From positions 1 through 64,000 of the forward strand of contig CAUYUJ010017858.1 in the NCBI GenBank assembly GCA_963575745.1: 64,000 nt of DNA, in the 5' to 3' direction. Made by a program: the position numbers and the translations under genes. Shown piece after piece: positions 30,911 through 42,259 of this stretch (the stretch's first letter is position 1; every line of letters starts with the position of its first letter). Below the pieces are notes generated by a model. That model did not search any database, had not been told where the DNA came from, and was given only the letters and a program-made list of their open reading frames with translations. The DNA is from Prorocentrum cordatum. Its lineage: Eukaryota > Sar > Dinophyceae > Prorocentrales > Prorocentraceae.

Positions 30911-31600
30911 TCTTCGGCACACCCGATGAAAGGCTGCCAGGCTTCACGCCAGCGAGCTGCGGTCTGAGTGTGGGTCCACGTCCCTGCGCGAGGTTTCTTG
31001 ACGCTTCGCGCGTCCCTACTCGTTTGTCCATCGGCATCACTGGACCTGTCCCCATCCCTGCTGGGGAGCACCTGGCGACGATGTACAACCTACTCCCCAA
31101 ACGGCGGGGATACCTGCTCTTCTTCACTGTCGGGTTTCGCTGCACTCATCTCCACCTCGGATGGGTGGACTGGTGGAGCTACGGAACTTTGCCCCACTGG
31201 GGATTGGGACAGGTCTCACGACACGGCATCCAGAAACGATCATCAGGCGACTTGTTGCGAGACGGGTGTTGAAGTAGCGATGGTGCGACGAAAAGGGGGT
31301 CCGTCAAGGCCAGGTGAAGCTTTGCACGATGCGGTGTGTGAGCAGTGGGAAATACGGAGATCATGCTGATGCCTTCGGCACCCTCTGCAGTTCTTGACAA
31401 GGGCTGTAATTTTCCACTCGAGCACATAACGCGCGTCATGTGGACTGAAACCCAGCCGCCCACCCAGTAGATAACATAACGCCCGCCGCCCTGCCCACCC
31501 CTGTTGCGCAGCGCCTGTTGCTTAGCGCACAGGTCTGCTGTTCGTGGGGCGCGCGCAACGCGTTTGCAGTGTGTGCAGGCACGTGCTTGTGGTATTTAAG
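30911..31600. other. Unassigned DNA
   Basis: No motif found. A frame at about 30900-31272 is open (LLPKRRGYLLFFTVGFRCTH) but has no support beyond length. Confidence 0.35.
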
Positions 31601-31960
31601 GGCGCGTGGCACGCGGAGGCTGTCGTGGCACCCAGACAGGTGCGGCGGCGCGCACTCAGCACTGGAGTGCACAAGCAGCTCGGTGTTCATCGCACACACG
31701 CCGGCTGCGGCGGCAGTTGTGGTGCACACGGGCGTGGTGGTGTCTCGCATTGTGGTGTACACAGATCCTGTCGTGCGCGCAAGCGATGGAGGACGGGGCC
31801 GTGCCCGCGGCCAGGAAACACCAAACACAAGCAGTTTCCATGTTGGGTGTGATGCGTTCGGGCTGGCCATGGCTGTTTGGAGCCTGACACCGTCGGGCAC
31901 CTGGATGTGTACACGGGCTTTGTGGTGTACGCGTGCGCTGTGATGTACATGCTGGCGGCG
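31600..31960. repeat. Degenerate TGTGGTGTACACAGGC repeats, block 1
   Basis: GTGGTGCACACGGGCGTGG, TGTGGTGTACACAGATCC and TTGTGGTGTACGCGTGC recur. A sister block is at 32960-33250. Confidence 0.65.
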
Positions 31961-32249
31961 TACATACTCACAGGGGTGCATTCGTACCGGCGTTGGTAGC
32001 GTGGGGGGGCCCTTTAGAAGAAAATAGAAACCCAGCCAGACAGCCCACGGGCATTCTTATACACCATTGCCGTGCATGCGCGGCGGCGGATTATTCTCCA
32101 GTTGCCGTGAAGACGCGGCGGCGGCCTTTCGGGGGGGGGGGCGGATTTGTCCGGCCACGTTGCGTCGACTGGCGCCGTTCTGGCGCGAACCCCTCGTCGG
32201 GAACGCCCGACACAAGAAGAAAAGGAGAGATTTGTGAAACATTTTGTGC
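31961..32249. other. Unassigned DNA
   Basis: No gene or clear repeat seen. Confidence 0.35.
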
Positions 32250-32415
32250 CAGGAGGAGGAGGAAAAGGAGGATGAGGAGGAGGAGGAGGAGGAGGAGGAG
32301 GAGGAGGAGGAGGAGGAAAAGGTGGAGGAGGAGGAAGAGGAGGAGGAGGAGAGGAGGAGGAGGAGGAAAAGGAGTAGGACGAGGAGGAGGAGGAGGAGGA
32401 GGAGGAGGAGGAGGA
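32250..32415. repeat. GGA microsatellite
   Basis: AGG units with AAAAGG interruptions, followed by GACGTGGAC repeats to 32465. Confidence 0.95.
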
Positions 32416-32499
32416 GGGCGACGACGTGGACGTGGACGAGGACGTGGAGGACGAGGAGGACGACAGGCAAATGCGGGGGGCAATGAGGGGAAGGGAGGT

Positions 32500-32760
32500 A
32501 TTTGAGCCTCTTGGGGCCCTCTTGGGCGCGTTCTTGGGCTTACCTTGGACTTCTCAAGGAACCTCGTGGGCGCCTCTCAGGATCTCCTGGGGGCGTCTTG
32601 GGGCGGAAGGCTCGAACTGTCGGTTGATGCTCCCCCTCTTGGGAGCCCCTCGTGCAGTCGTGGGCGTTTCTTCGGCCCTCTTGGGGCCGTCTTGAGCCGC
32701 GTCGGAGCCCTTTCGGGAGCCTCTCGGGCCAGGGCCCGCTCGGACGAAAGCGTGGCACCA
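32500..32760 (-). repeat. D-family repeat, reverse orientation
   Basis: CCTCTTGGGGCCCTCTTGGG words. Open frames on both strands are low complexity. Confidence 0.65.
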
Positions 32761-32959
32761 GTGAGCTCGAGGCCCCGAGGGTCCTCCCCCTCTGGAGAAA
32801 TCCTCGTCCCCGCGGCCGCACGCAGATAGAAAAACTTGCCAGAGTGGTCTCCAGGCGGCCAATCAGCAAGAATCACAAACGCACTTGCGTATTCAATTTG
32901 ACACGTGCGCGCCCCCGTCGCATGAGCACGAGTTTCGATTTATGGGCCTCGTCGGGATC

Positions 32960-33250
32960 CTCGAAGTGTATGTGGGTTCTGTGGTGCACATGTAGTGGCG
33001 CACACGGGCGCCTGCCGCCGCGCTGCGCGCGGCTGCTGTGGTGTGCACGCGGCTCGTGTTGTACACAGGCTTTGTGGTGTAGGCGGACCGTGCTTGTGTG
33101 GCCGCGGTTGTGTGGCCGCGGTTGTATTGTGCGAGGCGTTGTGGTGTATTCGTTCACAGTTGTGTACACAGGCGCTGTGGTGCACAGGAGCACTGCCATG
33201 TGCCCATGCACTGTGATGTACACAGGCGGTTCTGCATACGCAGGTTGATG
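32960..33250. repeat. Degenerate TGTGGTGTACACAGGC repeats, block 2
   Basis: TTCTGTGGTGCACATG, GTTGTACACAGGCTTTG, TGTGTACACAGGCGCTGTG and GATGTACACAGGCGG. Confidence 0.7.
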
Positions 33251-34629
33251 CATCAGCATGTGTGGAGAGAGCGGGCATTTCGGTGTCGACGCGCCAGGTG
33301 GCGATCGCAGCTGCCAGGCCCTTTCGCTGCATGAGCGCCAACAACAATAGCAACAGGTGCAGTGCTCTCGGGAAAAAACATTCGAGCGGCCAGGCACGAC
33401 TGTGTTACGTAATGTGCGTTGGGTGGTTTCAGAAAAATCTGAGCTCCAACTGGCTTTCGCTCAAGTCCTGTACTGCCCTCCGTGCGGAAGTATGTAGCCA
33501 GCGAGATGCTCGCGCAAGCCGACAATCCGAAAAAGGACTAGCCCAAGCAGCTCCCCGAAGTTACCCACTTGGGCCCTTCGAAGACCCACTTGGAAGCCCG
33601 TTTGAGATCTTGTATGGTGGAGCCTTAGGGACTCTCCAGTCTAGCCGCCCTTCGGGCCTCCTTTTGGAGCCTTCCTTCCAGGCCCCTCTGGTGGCCCTCC
33701 CGGGCTATCCTGGGGCCATGGCGAGGCCCTGGAGGCCCACCGGAACCTGCAGATGGATCCACCATTTATGCATAGCCTGAAGGGTTTCTGGGACATGTCG
33801 AGGTTTTCAGGGAGAGCCTCTGAACACCTACCAAACACGACCCCTGCATCCCTTCGACTCATTCCGAATCCTCCGTCCTCCATCCTCGCCTCCGTCCTCC
33901 TTCTTCCTCCCCCTTCTCCCCTCCCCCGCTTCTCCCTCCCTCGTCCAGCTGCTTTTGCGTCTCCTGAAGTTTCTGGAAGGACCCAGACTTTTCCGGAAGG
34001 CTCCGAAGACAGCCAGCACAAATTGCAGATGTCTCTCAAACCTCCAGAGACGTCCAGAAGCCTGCGAAGCCAACTGAACACGTGTTGGGGAATTCCCAGA
34101 AAGTTTGAAGAAGAGGACTCTTTCTCATTCCCTCCTCTTCGCGAGCCTTTTCGTCCTCCCCGTCGTCCTCGCCGTCCTGCTCCTCGTTCCCTCCTCCCCC
34201 TCCTCGTCCTCCTCATCCTTCTCCTCGTCGTCGTGTCCTCCCCCTCCCCCTCTTCCAGATCGTCCTTCCCCTCCTCGTATTCCTCGAACTCCCTCCTCGT
34301 TGCCGTCTCCCTTCGCCCCCGCTCCCCGAGTCTCCCTTCGCCCCCCCTCCCCGAGGACGCCCGAGAGCAGCACGCAAACGGACCCTTCTTCAGAACAGCA
34401 CTTTTGAGGGTGTCCTTCGGTGGGCGGATGACGACGTCCTCCGGCACCCGAGCGCTCGCCTGCTGCCGTGCTCCACCGCTCGCCGCCCGAGAGGCGCCCC
34501 ACTGCGAGGCGCGTCGGCGCGTCGGCGCGCGCGAGCGGGGGTGCGCGGCCCCTCGCCCGCTGGCCGAGATGTGGCGCACCGCGCCCAGGAGGGACAAGGC
34601 CGCCCCCCCACTGGCGAGGGAGGGGTCGC
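33251..34629. other. Unassigned DNA with D-like and pyrimidine-rich parts
   Basis: No gene recognised. 33540-33740 has D-family words in both orientations. 33880-34370 is CCTCC/TCCTC-rich. The long + frame from 33753 is Ser/Pro/Arg-rich and follows this composition. Confidence 0.4.
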
Positions 34630-34634
34630 GATGA

Positions 34635-35250
<616 letters not shown>

Positions 35251-35284
35251 CCCTACCTAGGAGTTGGAGCATTTAGGAAAGCAA

Positions 35285-35465
35285 CATCTACATCTACACC
35301 GACAGCTACATTTACATCTACAACTGCATCTCCATCTACATCAACATCAACAGCGAGGCTCACATCTACATCTACATCTGCACCTACATCTACACCTACA
35401 TCTACACCTACATCTACATATACATCTATACCTACATCTACATCTACATCTACATCTACACTTTC
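35285..35465. repeat. ACATCT hexamer satellite
   Basis: ACATCT and ACACCT hexamers, then TTTGCC hexamers to 35545. Confidence 0.95.
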
Positions 35466-35549
35466 GCATTGGTTTTGCTTTGGCGTTGCATTGCCTTTGC
35501 CTTTGCTCTTGCCTTTGCTTTTGCCTTTGCGTTTGCCTTTTTTTATGCG

Positions 35550-36285
35550 CTATGCCATGCTGTGCTATGCTATGCTATGCTGCGCTATGCTATGCGATGC
35601 TATGCCTTGCTATGCTGCGCTATGCTGCGCTATGCCATGCTATGCTATGCTAGGGTACGCTCGGCTGCGCTGTGTTATGCTAGGTTATGCTATGCTATGC
35701 TATGCTGCGCTATGCTATGCTATGCTATGCTGCGCTATGCTATGCTATGCTATGCTATGCTATGCTGCGCTATGCAATGCCATGCTAGCTCTGCTATGAT
35801 ATGCTATGCTGCGATATGCTATGCTGTGCTGTGCTATGCTATGCTATGCTATTCTATGCTATGCTATCCTGTGCGGTGCTTTGCTATGCTATGCTGCGCT
35901 GTGCTATGCTGCGCTATACTATGCTTTGCCATGCTGCGCTATGCTGCGCTATGCTGCGCTATGCTATGCTATGCTATGCTAGGGTACGCTCGGCTGCGCT
36001 GTGCTATGCTAGGCTATGTTATGCTATGCGATGCTGCGCTATGCTATGCTATGCTATGCTATGCTGTGTTATGTTATGATATGCAGCGCTGTGCTATGCT
36101 ACGCAATGCAATGCTATGCTTTGCTATGCCGTGCTATGCTATGCTATGCTATGCTGAGCTATGCTATGCCATGCTATGCCATGCTATGCTATGATATGCT
36201 TGGCTATGCTTGGCTATGCTATGCTATGCTATGCTATGTTGTGCTAGTGCTTCACTGTGCTATGCTGCGCTAAGCTGAGCTAGTG
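35550..36285. repeat. GCTAT pentamer satellite with internal duplication
   Basis: GCTAT and GCTGC pentamers. The marker TAGGGTACGCTCGGCTGCGC occurs at 35651 and 35980, so a segment of 329 bp was duplicated. Confidence 0.95.
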
Positions 36286-36545
36286 TAAGATCCGCTATGC
36301 TAAGCCAAGCTAAGCTGAGCAAGGCTAATCTAAGCTAGGCTAGGCTAAGCTAAGCCAAGCTAAGCACAGCAAAGCTAAGCTAAGCTAAGCTACGTTAAAC
36401 TAAGCTAAGATGGTATGAACTAAGCTAAGCTAAAAGCTAACACAATCTAAGCTAAGCAAAGCTAGGCTAGGCTAGGCAAAGTCAAGCTAAGCTAAGCTAA
36501 GATAAGCTAAGCTAAGCTAAGCTTAGCTTAGCTAAGCTAAGCTGG
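36286..36545. repeat. GCTAA pentamer satellite
   Basis: AAGCTAAGCTAAGC array that grades out of the GCTAT array and ends at GCTAAGCTTAGCTTAGC, where the strand of the repeat inverts briefly. Confidence 0.95.
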
Positions 36546-36669
36546 GTGAACCCAGGGGGTGCAACTGGGGGAATTGCGGGGCGGATGCCGGGGGAACCGC
36601 CCGGGGCGGGTTTCATTGCCCGCCCCTTTAAGATATAGGGTAAGAACCCTTCCAGGCAGAGCCTAGGTA

Positions 36670-36813
36670 GGGAATGATATGCTGATGATGATGGCGATAA
36701 CCATGACGATGATGACGATGATGAACGGTGGTGTTGGTGGCGGTGATTTCTGTGGTGGGGGCGACGATGATGATCATGGTGACGACGACGGTGATGATGA
36801 TGACGATGATGAA

Positions 36814-36873
<60 letters not shown>

Positions 36874-37073
36874 CATGATGATGGTGCTGACGATAATGAT
36901 AATGGTGATGATGCTGATGATGATGATGAGGAGGAGGAGGAGGAGAATGAGGAGGAGGAGGATCAGGACGAGTAGGAGGATGAGGATTAAGAGGGGGATG
37001 TGGTTGAGGATGCTGTGAAGGATGCGGATGTTGATGATGACATTGATGATGGTGATGCTGCTGATGATGATGG

Positions 37074-37126
<53 letters not shown>

Positions 37127-37165
37127 GTGATGACGACGATGATGATGGTGGTGGTGTTGGTGGTG
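36670..37165. repeat. GAT satellite
   Basis: Two pure GAT runs (about 36800-36870, 37055-37125) joined by GAGGAG sequence. Confidence 0.95.
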
Positions 37166-37284
37166 ATTGATCAATGATGGTGATGGTAACGGTGCTGTCG
37201 GTGTGGACGATGGTGACAAGGAGGAAGACGGGGAGGAGGAGCAAGAAAAAGGAGAGGAGGCTCCCTCCCCTGGACGAGAAAGAT

Positions 37285-37455
37285 GAGGAGGATGAGGGAG
37301 GAGGAGGAGGAGGAGGAGGAGGAGGAGGAGGAGGACGAGGAGGAGGAGGAGGAGGAGGAGGAGGAGGAGGAGGAGGAGGCGGAGGCGGAGGCGGAGGCGG
37401 AGGAGGAAGAGGAGGAGGAGGAGGAGGAGGAGGAGGAGGAGGAGGAGGAGGACCA
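37285..37455. repeat. GGA/GGC microsatellite
   Basis: AGG units with a GGAGGC island at 37375-37405. Confidence 0.95.
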
Positions 37456-38016
37456 GAATGAGGAAGCAGCCCCAGCCCCCCCCACCTCTCCGAAGGAGGG
37501 GGGGGGGAGCACGAGGGAGGAGACGGGGAGAGGATGCGCCTCCACCTCTGGGGCGAAGGAGGAGGCGGAGGAGGACGAGGAGGGGCCAGGGTATAGCCAC
37601 ACGTGCAGGCGAGGCTGCAGTACATCCGGCCCGTCCCAGGCCCCCGTCCTCGTCGGCCCCTGCTCACGTTGTGCCCGGCGCACAGCGCCCCTCCCGAGAG
37701 GCGAGCGCCCTGTCTAGGCCCGAAGGCCCCGCGGCGACGCACTCACCAAATTGCCCCCTTGCGAGGGCGATGTGCACGTTCGAGAGGGCGGCTGGCCTTT
37801 TCGGCGGCAAACGCACGGGCGGCGCACGGGCGACGAATGCGCGACGCACCTCTTGTCGCGAAGGGGGGGGGGGTCAGCACGCTGGTCGTCTTACTGGGCC
37901 TTAACAGAGAGGAGCCTCCCTCCGTGCTCTTGAGCGGCAGGCAGGGCGCGCCGAGGTGGGGACCTGCGGCGCTGCCCGGCGGGGGCCCGGACTCGAAGAG
38001 GCTCCGCCGTGCATCC
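37456..38016. other. Unassigned GC-rich DNA
   Basis: No domain seen; GC-rich open frames exist on both strands. Confidence 0.35.
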
Positions 38017-38021
38017 GTGGA

Positions 38022-38179
38022 TTACCAGTTTGAAACATATCCCTATCCCTATGTTTGACATCACTTCACCTCGATGCCGATCTCAAGGATTCCCTCAGTT
38101 TCTGAGGGCCTGTCCCTGAGATTGCCCTCGTTTTTTTGCTCGCCCATCTTAAGGATAGGGATACGTTCGAGGCTGGTGA
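38022..38179. mobile_element. Family I element, copy I1, 158 bp with perfect TSD
   Basis: Starts TTACCAG and ends CTGGTGA. Perfect target duplication GTGGA at 38017-38021 and 38180-38184. Terminal inverted repeats include AACATATCCCTATCCC and GGATAGGGATACGTTC. Same length as I2 and I3. No ORF. Confidence 0.93.
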
Positions 38180-38208
38180 GTGGAACTGCCGCGGCGAGCG
38201 TCCTTTCT

Positions 38209-38373
38209 TCAGGGGGGGAGAACACACACAGACACGACGAATCGTGGATCCCCAAGAGATTTTCGAAGATGTGGGGAGTGGGGGGAAGACGAACCTCAAA
38301 CATATAGATATGGAGAAACATGGGGAATCCTGTGATCTGTGCCTATTTATCCGTGTGTCCCAGGGCCCCTTCA
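38209..38373 (+). mobile_element. Family A insertion, copy A6
   Basis: 165 bp, the most diverged copy. Flanks TTTCT and TTTCC agree in 4 of 5. It starts only 25 bp after the I1 target duplication. Confidence 0.8.
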
Positions 38374-38424
38374 TTTCCTGTTCTCGTACCAGCGGACAAT
38401 CCCAATCAGCGGATGGTCCGGACA

Positions 38425-38690
38425 CTATGGATATGGACATTGAGATCGATTGTGAGCGCGGTAGTGAGATCGATGGAGGGATCGATCGTGAGGGCCATAG
38501 TAGGGTCGATCGCGAATCTGATGTGAAGTCGATCCAGCGAGATCGGTCATGAGATCGATCTTGAGATCGCTCGTTCGGCTTACAGGGCGATCAATAGTGA
38601 TATCGATCGTGCAATCGATCGAGATGTGGGTCGTGAGATCGATGTTGAGATCAGTCGATCAGGGGATCGACCAGGAGTCCGGGAACCTGG
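38425..38690. repeat. GATCGAT-rich cluster
   Basis: GAGATCGAT, GATCGATCGTGA and similar words give about 18-20 GATC sites in 265 bp. Confidence 0.85.
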
Positions 38691-38805
38691 AAATTCGGAA
38701 ATCCCGAAACCTGGGAACGTCGCCGCCTACCGAACCCGGCCCAGAACCAGTAACCGGGACCCCGAGAACCTGGAACCGGGAACCCGGGAACCCTGCTGCC
38801 CACCG
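38690..38805. repeat. GGGAACCTGGAA short repeats
   Basis: GGGAACCTGGAA, GAAACCTGGGAACG, GAGAACCTGGAACC and GGGAACCCGGGAACCC. Confidence 0.75.
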
Positions 38806-39235
38806 AAATCGGCCAGGAATTGTCGCCATTTGTTTCCACATGCGTTGGGACCCCTTCAGTGCGAGCAATGATTGGGGAACGAACCTGGACGAAATGTCAA
38901 GCGAAATGCTTATCGAAGGAACCGCCCTCCATCCATGTAGTTGTTGCCCAATGTCTCTTTTGTGGCAATGCAAATCTTGGATCATCGAGAACGAAAGAAC
39001 CCGTAATCCTAACAACACGATGGAGACGTGGCCTCACTCAAACCATTTTTTTGCATTAGGGATCGTATTTTTGGGCGGTTTGGTTTGATACGTCTGCAGA
39101 ACAAGTCCTCCTATCCCTAATGTTTCCCGCCCTCGTAATTTAGGCCCCCTCCCGAAGGGTTAGGGGTGCTTTTAGTGCTCATCACTGGGTGTCCCGATGA
39201 AGCCCCCCGTGTTGAAAAGTAACCGCCCTCCACCC
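38806..39235. other. Unassigned segment with balanced composition
   Basis: No repeat seen and less GC-rich than its flanks. Open frames exist in two phases (one with CQAKCLSK...CLFC). No domain is recognised. Confidence 0.35.
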
Positions 39236-39240
39236 TTGTA

Positions 39241-39402
39241 TCAGGAGGAAAAGAAACACACAGACACAATGAATCCTCGATTCCCCAGAACATATGGGAA
39301 AATATGGGAAGTGGGGGGGAAGACAGACACCCAGAACATATGGGAACATATGGGGAATCTTTCTATTTGTGTGTATTTATTCGTGTGTCCCCGGGCCCCT
39401 CC
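39241..39402 (+). mobile_element. Family A insertion, copy A7
   Basis: 162 bp. Flanks TTGTA and TTGCA agree in 4 of 5. It ends CCCCTCC rather than CCCCTTCA. Confidence 0.82.
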
Positions 39403-39542
39403 TTGCAGCCGCAGGAGTTGCCTAAGCCAAGTCTATATGCCCGGCGCCACGGCGAGAGCCCGTTTTTTTTGGAAGTCGGCCGGCCCTCCGCCGCTGGAGG
39501 TGCCCAGCGAGTGGGCCCAGACGACGAGTGGGCCCAGCGTTG

Positions 39543-39671
39543 GGTCGGGCGTGCCCCCCTGCAGGAGGAATAATTGTTCGAGAGCGGTCGACAACATAGT
39601 CCGGGGACGACGTTCCGAGTCTGTCTTGGCTGCCGTCCAGTTTTCGTCCAGGATCCGCCCTGTAGGGTCAA
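39543..39671 (+). mobile_element. Family R element, copy R3
   Basis: Left end GTCGGGCGTGCCCCCCTGCA and right end GATCCGCCCTGTAGGG. It abuts R4. Confidence 0.55.
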
Positions 39672-39812
39672 GTCGGGCCTGTCCCTCTACATATTCAACA
39701 CTAGTCAAAAAATAGTCTGGGGACTATTTCTGGAGTATTTTGTGACCATTTTGGGGTACTTCTTGATTCTTTTTGAATTTTTCGTCGGAAATCCCCCAGC
39801 AGGGGGACACCC
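39672..39812 (+). mobile_element. Family R element, copy R4
   Basis: AGTCGGGCCTGTCCCTCTAC start, AT-rich interior (AATAGTCTGGGGACTATTTC) and CCCCCAGCAGGGGGACACCC end. Confidence 0.55.
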
Positions 39813-39955
39813 CCATTCGCGCTTCGCGCTTCGCGGTCCTCGTTCCTTCTCCCCCTCCTCCTCGTCCTACTTTTCTCCCTCTGGAGGGGCGGCGCGAGAG
39901 CGCGAAGTTATTCGCGCTTCGTGCTTCGCAGAGCGCGAAACGCGAAGCGAGCCCC
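39813..39955. repeat. Dispersed repeat G, copy 2
   Basis: Matches 26735-26880, including the CTCC-rich centre and GGCGGCGCGAGAGCGCGAAG. Confidence 0.8.
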
Positions 39956-40118
39956 CCGATTTTCCACGACAGGTCAAGCCGCTCAGAGAGGAGGGACTCG
40001 GGGATGCACCCCAAGGGGGCTGGTCGGGCGCACCCCTGTCGAGGACGGGCGCCCCCCGATCGTGCGCAGATCCCCGAGCTGGGCCCAGCATGTATGGTCC
40101 ATTCGGAACTCCTACGAC

Positions 40119-40316
40119 TAGGTGAACAAAAAGTGACATAAACATAACAATTCGGAGGTCCGCGCGGGTTTCTTGGATCCGCGCTGGACCCTCTCCCTGG
40201 CGCGCGGAGCGCGCCAGGGGCAGCGCCGGAGGCGCCGCCAGGGGGGTCCAGCGTGGATCCGAGAAATCCGCGCGGAGCTCCGAGTTTTTCTGTTCATGCC
40301 ACTTTTTGTTCCCCTA
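40119..40316. mobile_element. Family H element, copy H2, 198 bp with perfect TSD
   Basis: Ends TAGGTGAACAAAAAGTG and CACTTTTTGTTCCCCTA. Perfect target duplication ACGAC at 40114-40118 and 40317-40321. Inverted arms extend inward about 85 bp (TTTCTTGGATCCGCGCTGGA against TTTCTCGGATCCACGCTGGA). Confidence 0.92.
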
Positions 40317-40454
40317 ACGACGTCTGGGATAGGCGTCGAGATATCCCGTGTTAGGGGGGGGTAGTGGGAAAACGGGGCGGCAAAGGGAGGGGTCAGCATC
40401 GTCAGGGCCCCGTGGCCTCCGGGGACCCGGCTGCCTCGGTTGAGGACCCCTCCC

Positions 40455-40520
40455 CTCCTCCTCCTCGTCCTACTCCTCCTCCTCCTCCTCCTCCTCCTCC
40501 TCCTCCTCCTCCTCCTCCTC
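40455..40520. repeat. CCT microsatellite
   Basis: Near-pure CCT. Confidence 0.95.
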
Positions 40521-40704
40521 TACGACCCCTACGACTAGGGGAACCCCTGCGACTGGGGGAGCCCCGCCCGAGCCCGGCGCCAAGGCGAGCACCCCGCTTC
40601 GCGCAGACCCGCCGCCCATCCGCCCGCACAGCCGCTGCAACCTTCTCGGGAGCTTTTCTCGGCCCCTGTGGGCGCGGTCGGGTGTCGCCGCGGGCGGAGC
40701 GCTC

Positions 40705-40812
40705 CCGCCCTCCCTCCCTCCCTCCCTCCCTCGCTCCCCTCCTCCCCCCCTCTTTCCCTCCCTCCCTTCCCCCTCCCTCCCTCCCTCCCTCCCTCCCCCC
40801 CCTCCCCCCCGG
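40705..40812. repeat. CCCT microsatellite
   Basis: CCCTCCCTC tetramer tracts. Confidence 0.95.
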
Positions 40813-40845
40813 CGCGGGAGCCCCCCGCGACGGATCGGAGGAGGA

Positions 40846-41003
40846 TTACCAGGCTCGAACTTATCCCTATCCCCAAGACTGACATGCCAAACGGCGACGA
40901 CAACCTTAGGGATTCGCCCTCAAAACGTAAGGGAATCCCTAAGCTTGGCATCGTGATGAGGAGATGCCCAGCATAGGGATAGGGATATACTCCAGGCTGG
41001 TAA
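40846..41003. mobile_element. Family I element, copy I2, 158 bp with perfect TSD
   Basis: TTACCAG to CTGGTAA, with target duplication GAGGA at 40841-40845 and 41004-41008. Arms CTCGAACTTATCCCTATCCC and GGGATAGGGATATACTCCAG. Confidence 0.94.
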
Positions 41004-41067
41004 GAGGAGGAGCAGCAGCAAAAAGGAAGAGGAGGTGTGGACGGGAGAAGAGGGCCTATGACGAGGG

Positions 41068-41310
41068 GACGGGAGGATGAGGAGGAGGAGGAGGAGGAGG
41101 ACCAGGAGGAGGAGGAGGAGGAGGAGGAGGAGGAGGAGGAGGAGGGTCCAATCAGATTTCGATTCCGTGCTGATGCACTGCGATCCGAAGCACATTCGGG
41201 TCTGATCCCAAGAATGAGGAAGAGGAGGAGGAGGAGGAGGAGGAGGAGGAGGAGGATGAGGAGGACGAAACCGATGTAGGGGGAGGGAGGGAGGGAGGGA
41301 GGGAGGGAGG
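41068..41310. repeat. GGA and GGGA microsatellites
   Basis: Two AGG tracts (41068-41145, 41218-41256) and a GGGAGGGA tract to 41310. Confidence 0.95.
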
Positions 41311-41335
41311 GCGCAAGGAGGGGAAAATGGATGAT

Positions 41336-41368
41336 GATGTTGCTGCTGCTGCTGCTGCTGCTGCTGAG
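41336..41368. repeat. GCT microsatellite next to LINE-2 3' side
   Basis: About nine GCT units. Confidence 0.9.
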
Positions 41369-41736
41369 GGAGAGAGACACAGCAGAAGAGGGCGCCAGAG
41401 TGCCTGTGCGCCCACTACTCGCCGAGGCCGCCGAGCACGGCGGGGCTGGTCCCTCAGACGACCAGGGACCTGTCCAGCCACGGATCCCTCACACCCTTGG
41501 ACCCTGCTGGAACTGGGAGCCACCGCTCTACCAGCACTCCTTGGCGGGTCAGACTAAAGGCCTGACCCACGAACACGCCGTAGAGCACCATGAGGAAGCC
41601 CGCGGCGACGACGATGCCCTCCGGCAGCGCGCTCAGGGCGAACCCCGAGCCAGCACGTCCCCGAACGTGCTCCGGCGGAGCGCTTCCGGAGCACGCTGGG
41701 CCCCACTGCCACCGCCACCTGGCATCGCAACAACAA

Positions 41737-42132
41737 TTATGCAGCCGACGTGGAGGCCGAAGCCGTTCTGGCCTGGTGGCCCCGCATGCTGTCCAGCAGC
41801 AGGGAGCCCGCGGTCATCACGTTGGTGGCTCCACGCCATGGCCTCCCAGTCTCCAGCGCGACCCGCGTGTTGGGATGCAGCCCGCGCCGCAGTTGCTTCA
41901 CTGCGTCCTTCTCCTTCCACCGCGTCTTGGGCACCTTGGATGGCCCTCGGCACGGATCCCTGAACTTGGGTGAGAGCCGATTCGACTCGCTGGACCAAGC
42001 GCCGCAGACCGCGCACCAGATCGCGAACCCCGCCGTCTCCGTGACGTGGCGGGCGCCCACCGTCGGCGGCTCGCACGGCGAACAGCATAAAGTTTGGAGC
42101 GAGGCCTTGGTGGTCGCGAAGCGGTAGCACAC
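41737..42132 (-). pseudogene. LINE-2 C-terminal Cys finger
   Basis: HVTETAGFAIWCAVCGAW then a Leu-rich spacer, DPCRG, then RRGLHPNTRVAL. WCxxCGAx...CxG...LxxGxHP is shared with LINE-1 in its Cys part. Confidence 0.75.
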
Positions 42133-42259
42133 CGCGCAACTTCAGCACTCCGTTGGTGAGCTGCTTGAGGTCGTGGGCCACGATACTCAACTCTGGTACC
42201 TTCATGCCCACCTGGGCCACCTTGGCTACCTGCTGCGGGACCGCAGCTGACCCGCCAAC

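Noticed and set aside
40846-41003. Family I as introners, because CTGGTAAG resembles a donor
   Set aside because: The donor-like word is at the right-hand end and the AG-like CCAG at the left, the wrong order for removing the element in this orientation; the inverted orientation gives the same order.
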